Shown in pieces: positions 16,083-24,140 of a DNA stretch of 64,000 bases. The stretch lies in assembly GCF_014201375.1 (NCBI RefSeq), contig NZ_JACHDZ010000008.1:62001-126000 (forward strand). The letters are read 5' to 3'. Source of the stretch: Tunturiibacter empetritectus. GTDB lineage: Bacteria; Acidobacteriota; Terriglobia; Terriglobales; Acidobacteriaceae. Numbering within the stretch: position 1 is the first letter of the stretch; each line of letters opens with the position of its first letter. The translations under genes and the position numbers were made by a program. The notes below the pieces were generated by a model. It saw nothing but the letters and a program-made list of their open reading frames with translations. It was not told where the DNA came from and did not search any database.

Positions 16083-17150
16083 TTAGCCGAGGATGACGCG
16101 AACCTCGGTGATCACCTCGTCGACGGTGATGGAGGTGAGGCACTTCTTTTTTTCGACGATGCAGGTTTCGAGGCCGCAGCCCCAGCAGTCGGTCTGGTGG
16201 TAGACGACGCGATGCTGCTCGCCGTAGGGAAACCAGACGCGAGGCTTGTTGCGGGCGGCGAAGATGGCAACGCAGGGGGTTTGGACGGCCGCGGCGAGGT
16301 GCATGGGGCCGCTGTCGTGGCCGATGAAGATTTGGGACTGGGCGAAGACGGCGGCGCTCTCGCGCGGAGTGAGGACTCCGCAGAGATTGATCACCGGATT
16401 AGTGGAGTTCTGCTGCCAGCCGCTTGCCGCGAAGTTGCTGGCTTCGACCTCTTCGGGGGCTCCGCAGAGGGCGAGTGCATGGTTGGGATAAAGAGCTGCG
16501 ATGTGTTGCAGGAGTGCGCGCCAGTTTTCCCGGCCCCAGTCTTTGGATTGGACTTTGGTGCCCACGCTAACCGCTATGACGGGCAGACCTGCGGCTGGGG
16601 CAAGAACTTCTTTGGCTCGGGCGTGCTCGGCGGAGGTGAGGCGAAGGTCCCAGCTTGCGGGGCTGTCGAGTTGAGGGTCGCCCAACTCGGCGAGATTGCG
16701 GGTGAGGCGCGCTCCCTCTGGTTCGAGAGCCTGAGTGAGCTCCTCCCAACGGTTCTGCTGCATGTCTTCGGTGAGGGGAACACCGATGAGACGTTTTATT
16801 CCGCAGAGACGGAAGAACTTTTCGTCGCGGCGTGCCGACTCGACTCCTCGCGCTGACCCCATGTAGACCAAGACCTCTGGGCGCCAGCGCAGGAGTTGCC
16901 ACCAAAGGGTGACTAGTTCGCGTGGGCTGCGCATACCGACGATGTAACGGAAGTAGCCATTGACTAGGCCACTGTTCTCGAGGATCGCTGCGGCGGGCGG
17001 GGCTTTGACGTTGACGGGGAAGTTGGTGAGGATACGGCGGTCGGCCTGTGGAAAGGCGCGAGCGACGAGGTGGAGGGCGGGGAGTGCGATGAGGGTGTCG
17101 CCAAGGCTGCCGAGGCGGTAGATCAGGACCCGTTTGGGGGAGGTTGCCAT
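16083..17150 (-). CDS. Glycosyltransferase family 9 (ADP-heptose LPS heptosyltransferase type)
   Basis: A 355-residue GT9 enzyme. The N-terminus has RLGSLGDTLIALPAL, the acceptor-domain signature of heptosyltransferases, and the C-terminal half has FIGHDSGPMHLAAAV, the ADP-heptose-binding signature. A cluster of four Cys (DCWGCGLETC ... KKCL, ~325-345) near the C-terminus could bind metal and is seen in some GT9 proteins. It transfers heptose to the LPS core on the inner membrane. It is the first gene of the minus-strand operon with hldE and hldD, which supply its donor. Whether it acts as heptosyltransferase I or II cannot be told. Confidence 0.88.
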   Translation of the reverse strand: MATSPKRVLIYRLGSLGDTLIALPALHLVARAFPQADRRILTNFPVNVKAPPAAAILENSGLVNGYFRYIVGMRSPRELVTLWWQLLRWRPEVLVYMGSARGVESARRDEKFFRLCGIKRLIGVPLTEDMQQNRWEELTQALEPEGARLTRNLAELGDPQLDSPASWDLRLTSAEHARAKEVLAPAAGLPVIAVSVGTKVQSKDWGRENWRALLQHIAALYPNHALALCGAPEEVEASNFAASGWQQNSTNPVINLCGVLTPRESAAVFAQSQIFIGHDSGPMHLAAAVQTPCVAIFAARNKPRVWFPYGEQHRVVYHQTDCWGCGLETCIVEKKKCLTSITVDEVITEVRVILG

Positions 17151-17240
17151 TGTCTCTGTCTAGTCTGCTTGCTTCCGGCAGTTACGGCAAATAGGACGAA
17201 AGGGGGAGGAGGAGCCTGTTAGCCTGATCGGGCGAGGAAC

Positions 17241-18533
17241 GTGGGTTTGAACGAAGCGAACCATCTGATCTTTGTCTCAATCGCTGCGTATCGTGATCCG
17301 CAGCTGGTTCCCACCATGGAAGACTGCATTGCGAAGGCTCGCCACCCGGAACGACTGCGATTTGGTATCTGCTGGCAACACGATCCGAAGGAAGATACGC
17401 TTCCCTTTCGCAATGACGACTGCTTCAGAATACTTGCCGTTGACTGGCGGGAGAGTAAGGGGGCCTGTTGGGCGCGGTCTGAGGTGATGAAGCTCTGGCG
17501 GGGCGAGGACTGGTTTCTGCAGGTGGACTCGCACTGCCGGTTTGCGTGGGATTGGGATGCGAAGCTTGTCGACGAGATGGGGCAGACAGGAAGCGCGAAG
17601 CCTATCTTGAGCACGTATGCTTCGCCTTTTACGCCTGATGGGGACGAGGTATTGGTGGATGGGCCGCTGCAGATGGTCTTTCAGGGATTCACTGAGGACG
17701 GCATCCCTCATATGAAGCCAATGGCAATTGCGGACTGGCAGAACCTGACGAAGCCGCGACGGGCGCGATTTCTTTCGGCGGGATTTTTGTTTGCTCAGGG
17801 GACGTTTGTTGACGAGATTGGATACGATCCTGAGTTGTATTTTCTGGGGGAGGAGACGGCGATGACGCTGCGCGCCTTCACCAGTGGATATGACCTGTTT
17901 CATCCGCAGGAGACGATCGTCTGGCACGACTACGGGAGGCCGACCGCGCCTAAGCACTGGGGCGATCACATCGAGAATACTGTGGACAAGACCGGTCACG
18001 TGTGGCATGAACTGGACTCGCGCAGCAAGGAGAAGGTGCGACGGCTGCTTGCAGGACAGCAGGTGGAGAGCTACGGGCTGGGATCGGCGAGGAGCCTTGA
18101 GGAGTATGAGGTTTATGCAGGACTTTCGTTCAAGCTGCGCAAGGCTCAGGATTACACGGTGCGGGGTGGGGAGCCGCCTAATCCCGAAGCTGCTGCCGAC
18201 TGGGCCGGACAGATATTTCCGTGGATGGTGCGGATCACGTTTGATCGCGCGGCTCTGCCTGCTGCGGCTCTCGACGATCCTGAGTTCTGGTATGTCGGGG
18301 TTAAGGATGAGAGCGGCGCTGAGATCTATCGTCAGGATATTCCGCAGTTGCAGCTTGCCAAGCTTCCGAGCGGCGAATCGAAGATCGTTCTGGTTTGCGA
18401 GTTTGAGTCGGGCGCGATTCCGGCAGCATGGGCGGTGTGGCCGGTGAGCCGCTCGCTGGGATGGCTGAAGAGGATTGAAGGCACCCTCAGCGATGAGGAT
18501 TATGCGATCGTCCTCGAAGACGACACTGAATAA
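17241..18533 (+). CDS. GT60-like GlcNAc glycosyltransferase (Skp1-GnT type)
   Basis: About 430 residues. Residues ~8-240 resemble the Glyco_tranf_GlcNAc family (GT60), best known from eukaryotic Skp1 and mucin-type GlcNAc-transferases: FVSIAAYRDPQL at the start, ESKGACWARSEV (~75), DWFLQVDSHCRF (~92, DxD-like metal site), FLSAGFLFAQG and YFLGEETAMTLR. The C-terminal ~150 residues are a separate, unrecognised beta-rich region. The start is uncertain: GTG at 17241 sits too close to GAGGA, while the in-frame TTG at 17247 has GAGGA at good spacing. It is divergent from the heptose operon and is followed by DUF4254, which points to an envelope glycan. No signal peptide, so it acts in the cytoplasm. 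Confidence 0.8.
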   Translation: MGLNEANHLIFVSIAAYRDPQLVPTMEDCIAKARHPERLRFGICWQHDPKEDTLPFRNDDCFRILAVDWRESKGACWARSEVMKLWRGEDWFLQVDSHCRFAWDWDAKLVDEMGQTGSAKPILSTYASPFTPDGDEVLVDGPLQMVFQGFTEDGIPHMKPMAIADWQNLTKPRRARFLSAGFLFAQGTFVDEIGYDPELYFLGEETAMTLRAFTSGYDLFHPQETIVWHDYGRPTAPKHWGDHIENTVDKTGHVWHELDSRSKEKVRRLLAGQQVESYGLGSARSLEEYEVYAGLSFKLRKAQDYTVRGGEPPNPEAAADWAGQIFPWMVRITFDRAALPAAALDDPEFWYVGVKDESGAEIYRQDIPQLQLAKLPSGESKIVLVCEFESGAIPAAWAVWPVSRSLGWLKRIEGTLSDEDYAIVLEDDTE

Positions 18534-18620
18534 AACTTCCGGCTTAGCTGTCGCAGTGGCTTCGAGTGGTTACGACCCTGACCGCTACTACTGATAAAGT
18601 CTTTGGTTGTGAGGAGGCCT

Positions 18621-19208
18621 ATGCTCGATGCACTTTTGATAACGCGGATGCAGGACGAGATGACGGCGGCCTTGCATGAGACGGAGAACGAAGTGAAGTT
18701 TGAGACTGGCGCTGATGGGTTGATGGCGCTGGCGATGGCGCAGCACCGGGCCAACTTCGAGCTCTGGCATGAGGAAGATAAGGCGCGGGTACCCGGGGTG
18801 CCTGATGCGGAGATCGTGCGGGTGAAGCATGCGATCGATAGGTTGAATCAGCGACGGAACGACCTGGTGGAGAAGATGGACCTGTGGCTGATAGAGCGGC
18901 TGGAGCAGGATCCGGTAGCTCCCCTGCACTCGGAGACGCCTGGGCTGATGATCGATCGGCTCTCCATTCTGGCGCTGAAGATCTACCACACGCTGGAGGA
19001 GGCGCATCGGGCGAGTGCGACTGAGGAGCATCGCTCGCGCAATGTGGGGCGGTTGGCTCTGCTGGTGGAGCAGCGGGAGGATCTGGCAGGCTGCCTGGAT
19101 GTGCTGTGGAACGAGGTGCTGGGGGGCACGCGACGGTTTAAGCTCTATCGGCAGATGAAGATGTATAACGACCCTGAGTTGAACCCGGCGGTGTATGGGC
19201 GGGGATAA
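18621..19208 (+). CDS. DUF4254 domain protein
   Basis: A 195-residue, mostly helical protein without membrane segments. The ATG at 18621 is chosen because GAGGAGG lies just upstream; a longer frame starts six codons earlier. It matches DUF4254 (LADGLMALAMAQHRANFELWH-like region at ~28-50, RNVGRLALLVEQREDLAGC at ~137). DUF4254 proteins are commonly found among LPS and glycosyltransferase genes; their activity is unknown. Here it follows the GT60-like enzyme by 87 bases. Confidence 0.82.
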   Translation: MLDALLITRMQDEMTAALHETENEVKFETGADGLMALAMAQHRANFELWHEEDKARVPGVPDAEIVRVKHAIDRLNQRRNDLVEKMDLWLIERLEQDPVAPLHSETPGLMIDRLSILALKIYHTLEEAHRASATEEHRSRNVGRLALLVEQREDLAGCLDVLWNEVLGGTRRFKLYRQMKMYNDPELNPAVYGRG

Positions 19209-19267
19209 CCGTTGCAGTGTGATCGCACGATAGAGACGGGCTTCAGTTGCACTGCACTGAGGTGGGG

Positions 19268-19296
19268 TTGACCTGACGGCCAGGTCTGCGTATAAA
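19268..19296 (+). promoter_or_regulatory. Strong sigma-70 promoter
   Basis: TTGACC at 19268-19273 and TATAAA at 19291-19296 are separated by exactly 17 bases. It lies about 78 bases before the start of the TPR protein gene. Confidence 0.7.
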
Positions 19297-19373
19297 ACCG
19301 ACACGAGAACAAACCGAATGAGCACCCGTTAGAATGGGAGAGCTCAGAAACGCCTTAGGCGACAGGAATGACG

Positions 19374-19940
19374 ATGGCTCAGACAAAGACTGCAACTGTA
19401 CCTACTGCAACAAAGCGTGCTCCACGCACACTCGCTGGAACCATTCCTCAGACAAACGACAATGCGCGCGCGCAGCTGGTGGCTCACTATGAAGTTGCGC
19501 TGCGGCTGATGCAGGAGGGCAAGTACGACAAGGCCCACGCGGCGTTCGACAAGATGCTGGCCGCCGGGGCAGGCGAACTGAGCGACCGCGTCCGCATGTA
19601 CTCGACGGCCTGTGCTCAGCAGATGACCAAGGGAAAGAATGCCTTCTCCAACTGCGAAGAACAATATGACTACGCCATCTCTCTGCTGAACGACGGACAC
19701 TACGAAGATGCCAAGGAACACTTCCACCTGATCCTGAAGGAGAATGACAAGGCGGACTATGCCTTCTACGGTCTGGCGGTGCTGGCGAGCATGACGGGTG
19801 ACTCGCATCACTGCCTGGAGCATCTGACCGAGGCGATCCGACAGAATCCGCGGAACAGAATCCAGGCGCGGGCTGACTCGGACTTCCAGGATATGGCCGA
19901 CGATCCGCGCTTTACGGAGCTGCTGTATCCCGAAGCATAA
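19374..19940 (+). CDS. TPR-repeat protein
   Basis: A 188-residue soluble protein. I start at the second ATG (19374), which has AGGA six bases upstream; the ATG at 19368 lies too close to it. After a Thr/Ala-rich N-terminus of ~35 residues there are tetratricopeptide-like helical pairs: HYEVALRLMQEGKYDKAHAAF (split over ~40-60), YDYAISLLNDGHYEDAKEHF (~100-120) and a third around HHCLEHLTEAIRQNP. It has its own strong promoter and precedes yvcK by 59 bases. A scaffold role is likely; partners are unknown. Confidence 0.7.
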   Translation: MAQTKTATVPTATKRAPRTLAGTIPQTNDNARAQLVAHYEVALRLMQEGKYDKAHAAFDKMLAAGAGELSDRVRMYSTACAQQMTKGKNAFSNCEEQYDYAISLLNDGHYEDAKEHFHLILKENDKADYAFYGLAVLASMTGDSHHCLEHLTEAIRQNPRNRIQARADSDFQDMADDPRFTELLYPEA

Positions 19941-19999
19941 CTACGAACTTGCTCCAGGCCCACTGCGCTTCGTTTAGGCTGGTGTAGGAGAACCTGCGC

Positions 20000-21130
20000 A
20001 TGTCGCTGCGGAAGCTGACCGAATCGAAAGAGAAAGACCTGCGCGTGGTTGCCATTGGCGGCGGCACAGGGTTGTCTACGCTGCTGCGGGGGCTGAAGCG
20101 GTACGTGGTGACTCCGGACCGGAGGAGAGGGATTCGTCTGGGAGAGTCTGCGCGGGTTGAGCGGGCTCCTACGCCACCCTGCCCTGAGGCGCACTGCATC
20201 ATTCGGGAGCTTTCCGCGGTGGTGACGGTCACTGACGATGGCGGATCGTCGGGGCGTCTGCGCGAGGACTTCAAGATGCTTCCGCCGGGGGACATCCGGA
20301 ACTGCATGGTTGCGCTCTCGGAAGATGAACATCTGCTGTCGAAGCTGTTTCAGTATCGCTTCGAGCATGGCGACCTGCAGGGGCATAGCTTCGGCAATCT
20401 GTTTGTGGCCGCGCTCTCGCACATTACGGGGGACTTTGCGCAGGCGGTGCAGATGTCGTCGCAGATTCTTGCCGCGCGGGGGAAGATCTTCCCTTCTACG
20501 AATACGAACGTGACCCTGGCGGCGGATATGGACGATGGGTCGCTGGTGCGCGGGGAGACCAACATCACGGCGAGTAAGCGCAGTATCGTGGAGCTGCGGC
20601 TGGAGCCGGAGACTGCCGACCCTCTGCCGCAGACGCTGGAGGCGATTGCGAACGCAGACCTGATCACGCTGGGGCCGGGGTCGCTTTACACTTCGCTGAT
20701 CACCAACATGCTGGTTCGCGGCATCCCGGAGGCGCTGGCGGCGTCGCGCGCAACCAAGGTGTTTGTGTGCAACCTGATGACCCAGGCGAACGAGTCGCTG
20801 GGGCTAACGGCCTCTCAGCATATCGAGAAGATCATGCAGCATGCGGGGAGCGTTAGGGTTCCTATCTTTGACTATGCGTTGATCAACACGGGGCAGATCT
20901 CGGCGGTACGGCTGGAGCAGTATGCGCGTGAGGGTCAGCAGCCGATCGTGGCGGACCTGGAGCGCGTTCGGGCGCTGGGGGTGGAGCCGGTGACGGGCAA
21001 CTTTGTCCATGAGGGCGATGTGCTGCGGCATGACTATGACCTTCTGGCGGAGCGGTTGCTGGAGTTGGGGATGGAGCCTCCGTTGGCGGTTGCGGGTGCG
21101 GGGCAGGTACTCCCCCCTCCCCGTACTTAG
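20000..21130 (+). CDS. yvcK: YvcK/CofD-like UDP-sugar-binding regulator of cell shape
   Basis: A 376-residue protein of the YvcK (gluconeogenesis factor) family. Motifs: VVAIGGGTGLSTLLRGLK (~15-32), VTVTDDGGSSGRLR (~74-87), PPGDIRNCMVAL, GHSFGNLF, and LGPGSLYTSL. In Bacillus and mycobacteria YvcK binds UDP-sugars and is needed for normal peptidoglycan metabolism on gluconeogenic carbon. Between the first two motifs there are ~30-40 extra residues (VVTPDRRRG to PCPEAHCII) compared with the short Firmicute form. It is followed by a strong terminator. Confidence 0.9.
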   Translation: MSLRKLTESKEKDLRVVAIGGGTGLSTLLRGLKRYVVTPDRRRGIRLGESARVERAPTPPCPEAHCIIRELSAVVTVTDDGGSSGRLREDFKMLPPGDIRNCMVALSEDEHLLSKLFQYRFEHGDLQGHSFGNLFVAALSHITGDFAQAVQMSSQILAARGKIFPSTNTNVTLAADMDDGSLVRGETNITASKRSIVELRLEPETADPLPQTLEAIANADLITLGPGSLYTSLITNMLVRGIPEALAASRATKVFVCNLMTQANESLGLTASQHIEKIMQHAGSVRVPIFDYALINTGQISAVRLEQYAREGQQPIVADLERVRALGVEPVTGNFVHEGDVLRHDYDLLAERLLELGMEPPLAVAGAGQVLPPPRT

Positions 21131-21195
21131 TGTGTACAAAGTCTTCGAAGATAAGGATTTAGGTCTGGACTTCTCCTTGTTTAGGGGTGAAATGA

Positions 21196-21230
21196 GATGC
21201 CCCGGCTTTTTGGCCGGGGCATCTTTTCCT
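21196..21230 (+). terminator. Rho-independent terminator of yvcK
   Basis: An 11-pair perfect stem (GATGCCCCGGC with GCCGGGGCATC) with a T-rich loop is followed by TTTTCCTT. It lies 65 bases after the yvcK stop. Confidence 0.9.
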
Positions 21231-21390
21231 TCTCTATCCAGTATAGCGAGTGGGGGGGAACTCATGCGCCACGCGTATGTGCTTGGCAGGCAAGGGGGTT
21301 GGGGTTTTTGGGGGGTTGACAGGAAAATGAGGCTTGGGCTTCGGCGCAGTCATACCTACATGGAACAGGCTGGGTGGGGCGGCAAAAGCG

Positions 21391-21458
21391 AAATACGGGG
21401 GTCTCTCCACTACGCTGTTCACGGTGAGGCTGTGAACAGCTTCGGTCGAGATGACGAA
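21391..21458 (+). repeat. Dispersed intergenic repeat, family R3, copy 1
   Basis: Starts AATACGGGGGTCTCTCC and ends GGTCGAGATGACG; the same two ends flank a second copy at 28328-28384. The centre forms a perfect nine-pair hairpin, GCTGTTCAC with GTGAACAGC. Both copies are preceded by an AAAAGC-type tract. The central part differs between the copies. Confidence 0.7.
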
Positions 21459-21555
21459 TTTGGGGTGGGATGGGAACAGCAAACGCGAGAACTGTCCGGT
21501 TGATTGTCTGCCCCCACTTTAGAAGCTGTCTAAAGAAGGTGTCGTGCCGGACATA

Positions 21556-22344
21556 TTATCTGCCAAGCTTCATCAGCTGTTCGTAGACGCGCTCCAGAGG
21601 CTCCGGGCTCACGCTGATCTTTCCTCGAAATGGATTGTCCATGGCCGCCACCAGAAAGATCATCAATCCCAGGAGCGCCGAGAGGATGATGGTCATCCAG
21701 CAGTGCATGCTGAGGCTCTCCAGCGCAAAGAACCAGGTAAGAGCGATGCTGAGCAGAGCGCCGACCAATACCAGTGTCCACAGCGGGCCGGAGAGTCCTG
21801 CTGTCACACTGTCGAGCCTTGCTCGCCGGTTTTCCACGAGCAGATCGAAGTGGTGATACGCCTCTCCCTGGACAACTCGTTCCCCACTCGTCGTAGGATC
21901 GAACTGCAGAAAATCGGTTTGGAACTTCGACAGGATCGCGCTCGCTCCGGTGGGGATGATTCCCTGTCGCTGCTGCGGCCAGCCGACGTCGATGACTTGA
22001 CGGGTATATTGGCGGAGGTCCTCTTGCAGCACGCTGCGCACCGGATCGGGATAGCCTTGAAGGTCGCGGTACAGAACGCCCAGAGCTGTCGCTTCGTGAT
22101 CGACCCTTCTCTCTACATCGGAGTAGGTCGTCCATGTACCGACGGCAAGCAAGCCTAGCGTGATGCCATAAAAGACGGTGACTGCGGCGAGGTAGAAGCC
22201 GACGATGTCGTTATGGGATTGGCTGCGGTGGAGACGGCCAACCCATCTTCGCGTGGCGAAGAGACCCGCTAATCCAAAGGCGACAAAAACCGCTACGGTC
22301 AACAGTCCAAAGAGCCAGTTCGGAATGTCGTAGATCCAATACAT
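21556..22344 (-). CDS. DUF4239 (bestrophin-like domain) membrane protein
   Basis: A 262-residue inner-membrane protein. The ATG at 22344 has AGGA nine bases upstream. Two hydrophobic helices lie in the first ~75 residues and two more at ~180-225, with a ~100-residue soluble middle part (HEATALGVLYRDLQGYP). This arrangement, with FFALESLSMHCWMT before the last helix, matches DUF4239, whose members are distantly compared with bestrophin channels. It is convergent with yvcK and monocistronic. Function unknown. Confidence 0.72.
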   Translation of the reverse strand: MYWIYDIPNWLFGLLTVAVFVAFGLAGLFATRRWVGRLHRSQSHNDIVGFYLAAVTVFYGITLGLLAVGTWTTYSDVERRVDHEATALGVLYRDLQGYPDPVRSVLQEDLRQYTRQVIDVGWPQQRQGIIPTGASAILSKFQTDFLQFDPTTSGERVVQGEAYHHFDLLVENRRARLDSVTAGLSGPLWTLVLVGALLSIALTWFFALESLSMHCWMTIILSALLGLMIFLVAAMDNPFRGKISVSPEPLERVYEQLMKLGR

Positions 22345-22410
22345 TCGCAATCATCCTTCAGAGCTGAGGGGTTGTGACGCGAGTCTTTCATGGCAGCATG
22401 AAGGCGTCAA

Positions 22411-22621
22411 ACCTTCTAAAGATGGATGTCCTGCCGGACGGGCCCACTGCGCGTGGGGCGGGCGTTCGCACGCCTTTTTAGAGCTTCGCGTGGTCCTCCC
22501 GTTGGTCGGAATGAGCGTAATTCGCGACCATCGGGAGCGCCGGGCGAAGCGGTATACACGTCACGAAGTGACCGCGCTCCGCGCAGGAGGCCCGTCCGGC
22601 AGGACAGCGTCTTTAGAGGGT
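22411..22621. repeat. Inverted pair of R1 intergenic repeats (BIME/REP-like)
   Basis: One copy runs forward (22425-22509, starting GATGTCCTGCCGGACGGGCC) and one backward (22520-22609, ending GGCCCGTCCGGCAGGACAGC). The outer arms extend the pairing through TTCTAAAG / CTTTAGAG, so the element can fold into a large hairpin. The inner ends share CTCCCGTTGGTCGG-like sequence. The backward copy contains the palindrome GTCACTTCGTGAC (read on the minus strand). A third copy lies at 26696-26783. The right end touches the rlmN stop, so it may also act as its terminator. Confidence 0.8.
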
Positions 22622-23785
22622 GGCGATCTCGACGAGGGGTGGCTGCTCGAGGGTGCGCTTTAGCTGGCCGCAGGCGGCGTAGATGTCTCGGCCGCGGGGC
22701 TTGCGGATGAAGGCGGGGATGCCTGCGTCGCGGAGACGCTTCTGGAAGGTGCCTACGTCCTGCGGGGTGGGCTCGTGGAAGGGCATGTCGGGGCCTGAGT
22801 TCCAGACGATGAGGTTGATTTTGGCGCTAAGGTTTTTCAGGAGCGCGATGAGTTCGTCGGCGTGCTGGCGCTGGTCGTTGATGCCCCCGAGGAGGACGTA
22901 CTCGAAGGTGACGCGCTCGCGGGGGCGCAGCGGGACGGCGGCGATGGCCTCGAGGAGCGCGGCGATGTTCCACTTGCGGGTGATGGGCATGATGGACTCG
23001 CGGACGACGTCGTTGGAGGCGTTGAGGCTGACGGCCAGCTTGGGGCGGATGGTCTCGCCGGCGAACTGCTCGATGCCGGGGAGGATGCCGGAGGTGCTGA
23101 CGGTCATGCGGGACTCGGGGATGCTCATGGGGCCAGCTAGGAGCCGGACGGCGTCCATGAAACTGGCGTAGTTGAGGAAGGGTTCGCCCATGCCCATGAA
23201 GACCAGATTGATACGGTCGCGGCCTACTTCGACCTTGTGGCGGTTGAGGACGGCCGCTACCTGGCCGGCTATCTCGCCTGGGGTGAGGTTGCGGCGGATG
23301 CCCAGCTTGGCGGTAAGGCAGAACTGGCAGTTGACGGCACAGCCTACCTGGCTGGAGATGCAGATGGTGGCGCGCTTGTAGTCGTCGTCATCGTGAGACG
23401 GGTGCTCTTCTTCCTCGGCTGCCTGGGTTCCGTCGCCGCGCTCGCCTCCGTCGCCTCCTGGCATCCAGACGGTCTCGACAGTTTCTCCGTCGGCCATGCG
23501 GACTAGATAGCGTTCGGTGCCGTCGATGGAGCGGGCGGTCTGGAGGAGCTCGGGCAGGCCGACGGTGTGGCCTGCGTCTTTGAGTGCCTGGCGGAGAGCT
23601 GCGGGGAGGGTGGTGATCTGGTCGAGCGAGGGGGTGCGCTGGGCGTAGAGGGCCTCGTAGAGCTGGCGCGCCCGGTAGGCGGGCTGGCCGTGGTTCTCCA
23701 TCAGACCGGTCAGCTCATGGAGGGAGGCGCCGAAGAGCGGTTTGTCTTCGACTTTTGGATTAGGTAAATTTTCTATGTCATTCAT
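22613..23785 (-). CDS. rlmN: Dual-specificity 23S rRNA / tRNA adenine-C2 methyltransferase (radical SAM)
   Basis: About 390 residues from the ATG at 23785; an in-frame ATG at 23821 is also possible and neither has a clear ribosome site. Radical-SAM cysteines are in CAVNCQFC (~155), preceded by ISSQVGC, and the C-terminal Cys in DIYAACGQL is the one that forms the methyl-transfer intermediate. FMGMGEPFLNY and SLNAS are typical RlmN motifs. The enzyme methylates A2503 of 23S rRNA and A37 of some tRNAs. A ~25-residue Gly/Glu/Asp-rich insertion (GGDGGERGDGTQ, EEEE, DDDD) sits between ETVWMP and KRATICIS, where most RlmN proteins have a short loop. Confidence 0.93.
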   Translation of the reverse strand: MNDIENLPNPKVEDKPLFGASLHELTGLMENHGQPAYRARQLYEALYAQRTPSLDQITTLPAALRQALKDAGHTVGLPELLQTARSIDGTERYLVRMADGETVETVWMPGGDGGERGDGTQAAEEEEHPSHDDDDYKRATICISSQVGCAVNCQFCLTAKLGIRRNLTPGEIAGQVAAVLNRHKVEVGRDRINLVFMGMGEPFLNYASFMDAVRLLAGPMSIPESRMTVSTSGILPGIEQFAGETIRPKLAVSLNASNDVVRESIMPITRKWNIAALLEAIAAVPLRPRERVTFEYVLLGGINDQRQHADELIALLKNLSAKINLIVWNSGPDMPFHEPTPQDVGTFQKRLRDAGIPAFIRKPRGRDIYAACGQLKRTLEQPPLVEIATL

Positions 23786-23869
23786 TTGTAAATACTTAAA
23801 TATTTTATGATTCCAGCACATGAATCTGGCTGAAAGGGACGAGCGGTTTGGGCAGGATCGAATTCGTCG

Positions 23870-23905
23870 GGATCCTTCGCTCCGCTCAGGATGACGGCAA
23901 AGACT
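23870..23905 (+). repeat. Dispersed intergenic repeat, family R2, copy 1
   Basis: GATCCTTCGCTCCGCTCAGG then ATGACGGCAAAGAC. The same pattern (CTTCG...CGCTCAGG...AGGATGACAGCAAAGAC) recurs at 28244-28291. Confidence 0.65.
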
Positions 23906-23986
23906 TTAGGATGTCGGCAAAAAACTGTTCGCTTCTAGTTGCAACGGCCAGTTTGCTCCGGATAGGAGGACGTCGCGCGGCCTAGA

Positions 23987-24038
23987 TTGATAGCAAAGGC
24001 TTTAGATAATTGGTTGATAACAAAGGCTTTAGATCCAT
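23987..24038 (+). repeat. Two-copy tandem repeat, 27-base period
   Basis: TTGATAGCAAAGGCTTTAGA at 23987 and TTGATAACAAAGGCTTTAGA at 24014 differ at one position. A weaker relative (GGCAAAGACTTTAGGAT) lies at ~23894. Confidence 0.7.
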
Positions 24039-24140
24039 CGAAGCGTAGAGCTGAGCCGGAGCATCTATATAAGTCTACTCCGTTAGGTGGAAAAGATGGC
24101 GCGGGTTGGGCTGTGAAACAATGGAGTCTGAAGGAGTCTC

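Larger units (their letters stand above)
21131..21555. other. Intergenic region: terminator plus a dispersed repeat
   Basis: No gene seen. The stretch holds the yvcK terminator (21196-21227) and a copy of a dispersed repeat (21391-21458). Nothing recognisable lies between them. Confidence 0.6.
23786..24140. other. Divergent intergenic region with repeats
   Basis: No gene seen in this 355-base stretch between rlmN and the M16 peptidase gene. It holds an R2 repeat (23870-23905) and a 27-base tandem duplication (23987-24038). AT-rich sequence near 23790-23810 probably contains the rlmN promoter. Confidence 0.6.

Noticed and set aside
15870-16856. Plus-strand 328-codon frame over hldE and the GT9 gene
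   Set aside because: Antisense to two well-supported genes; composition follows their codon pattern.
21556-22344. Gene pair with rlmN as a functional unit
   Set aside because: An inverted repeat with terminator potential separates them and functions are unrelated.
23987-24038. CRISPR array
   Set aside because: Only two copies with a seven-base gap, no cas genes; a simple tandem duplication.
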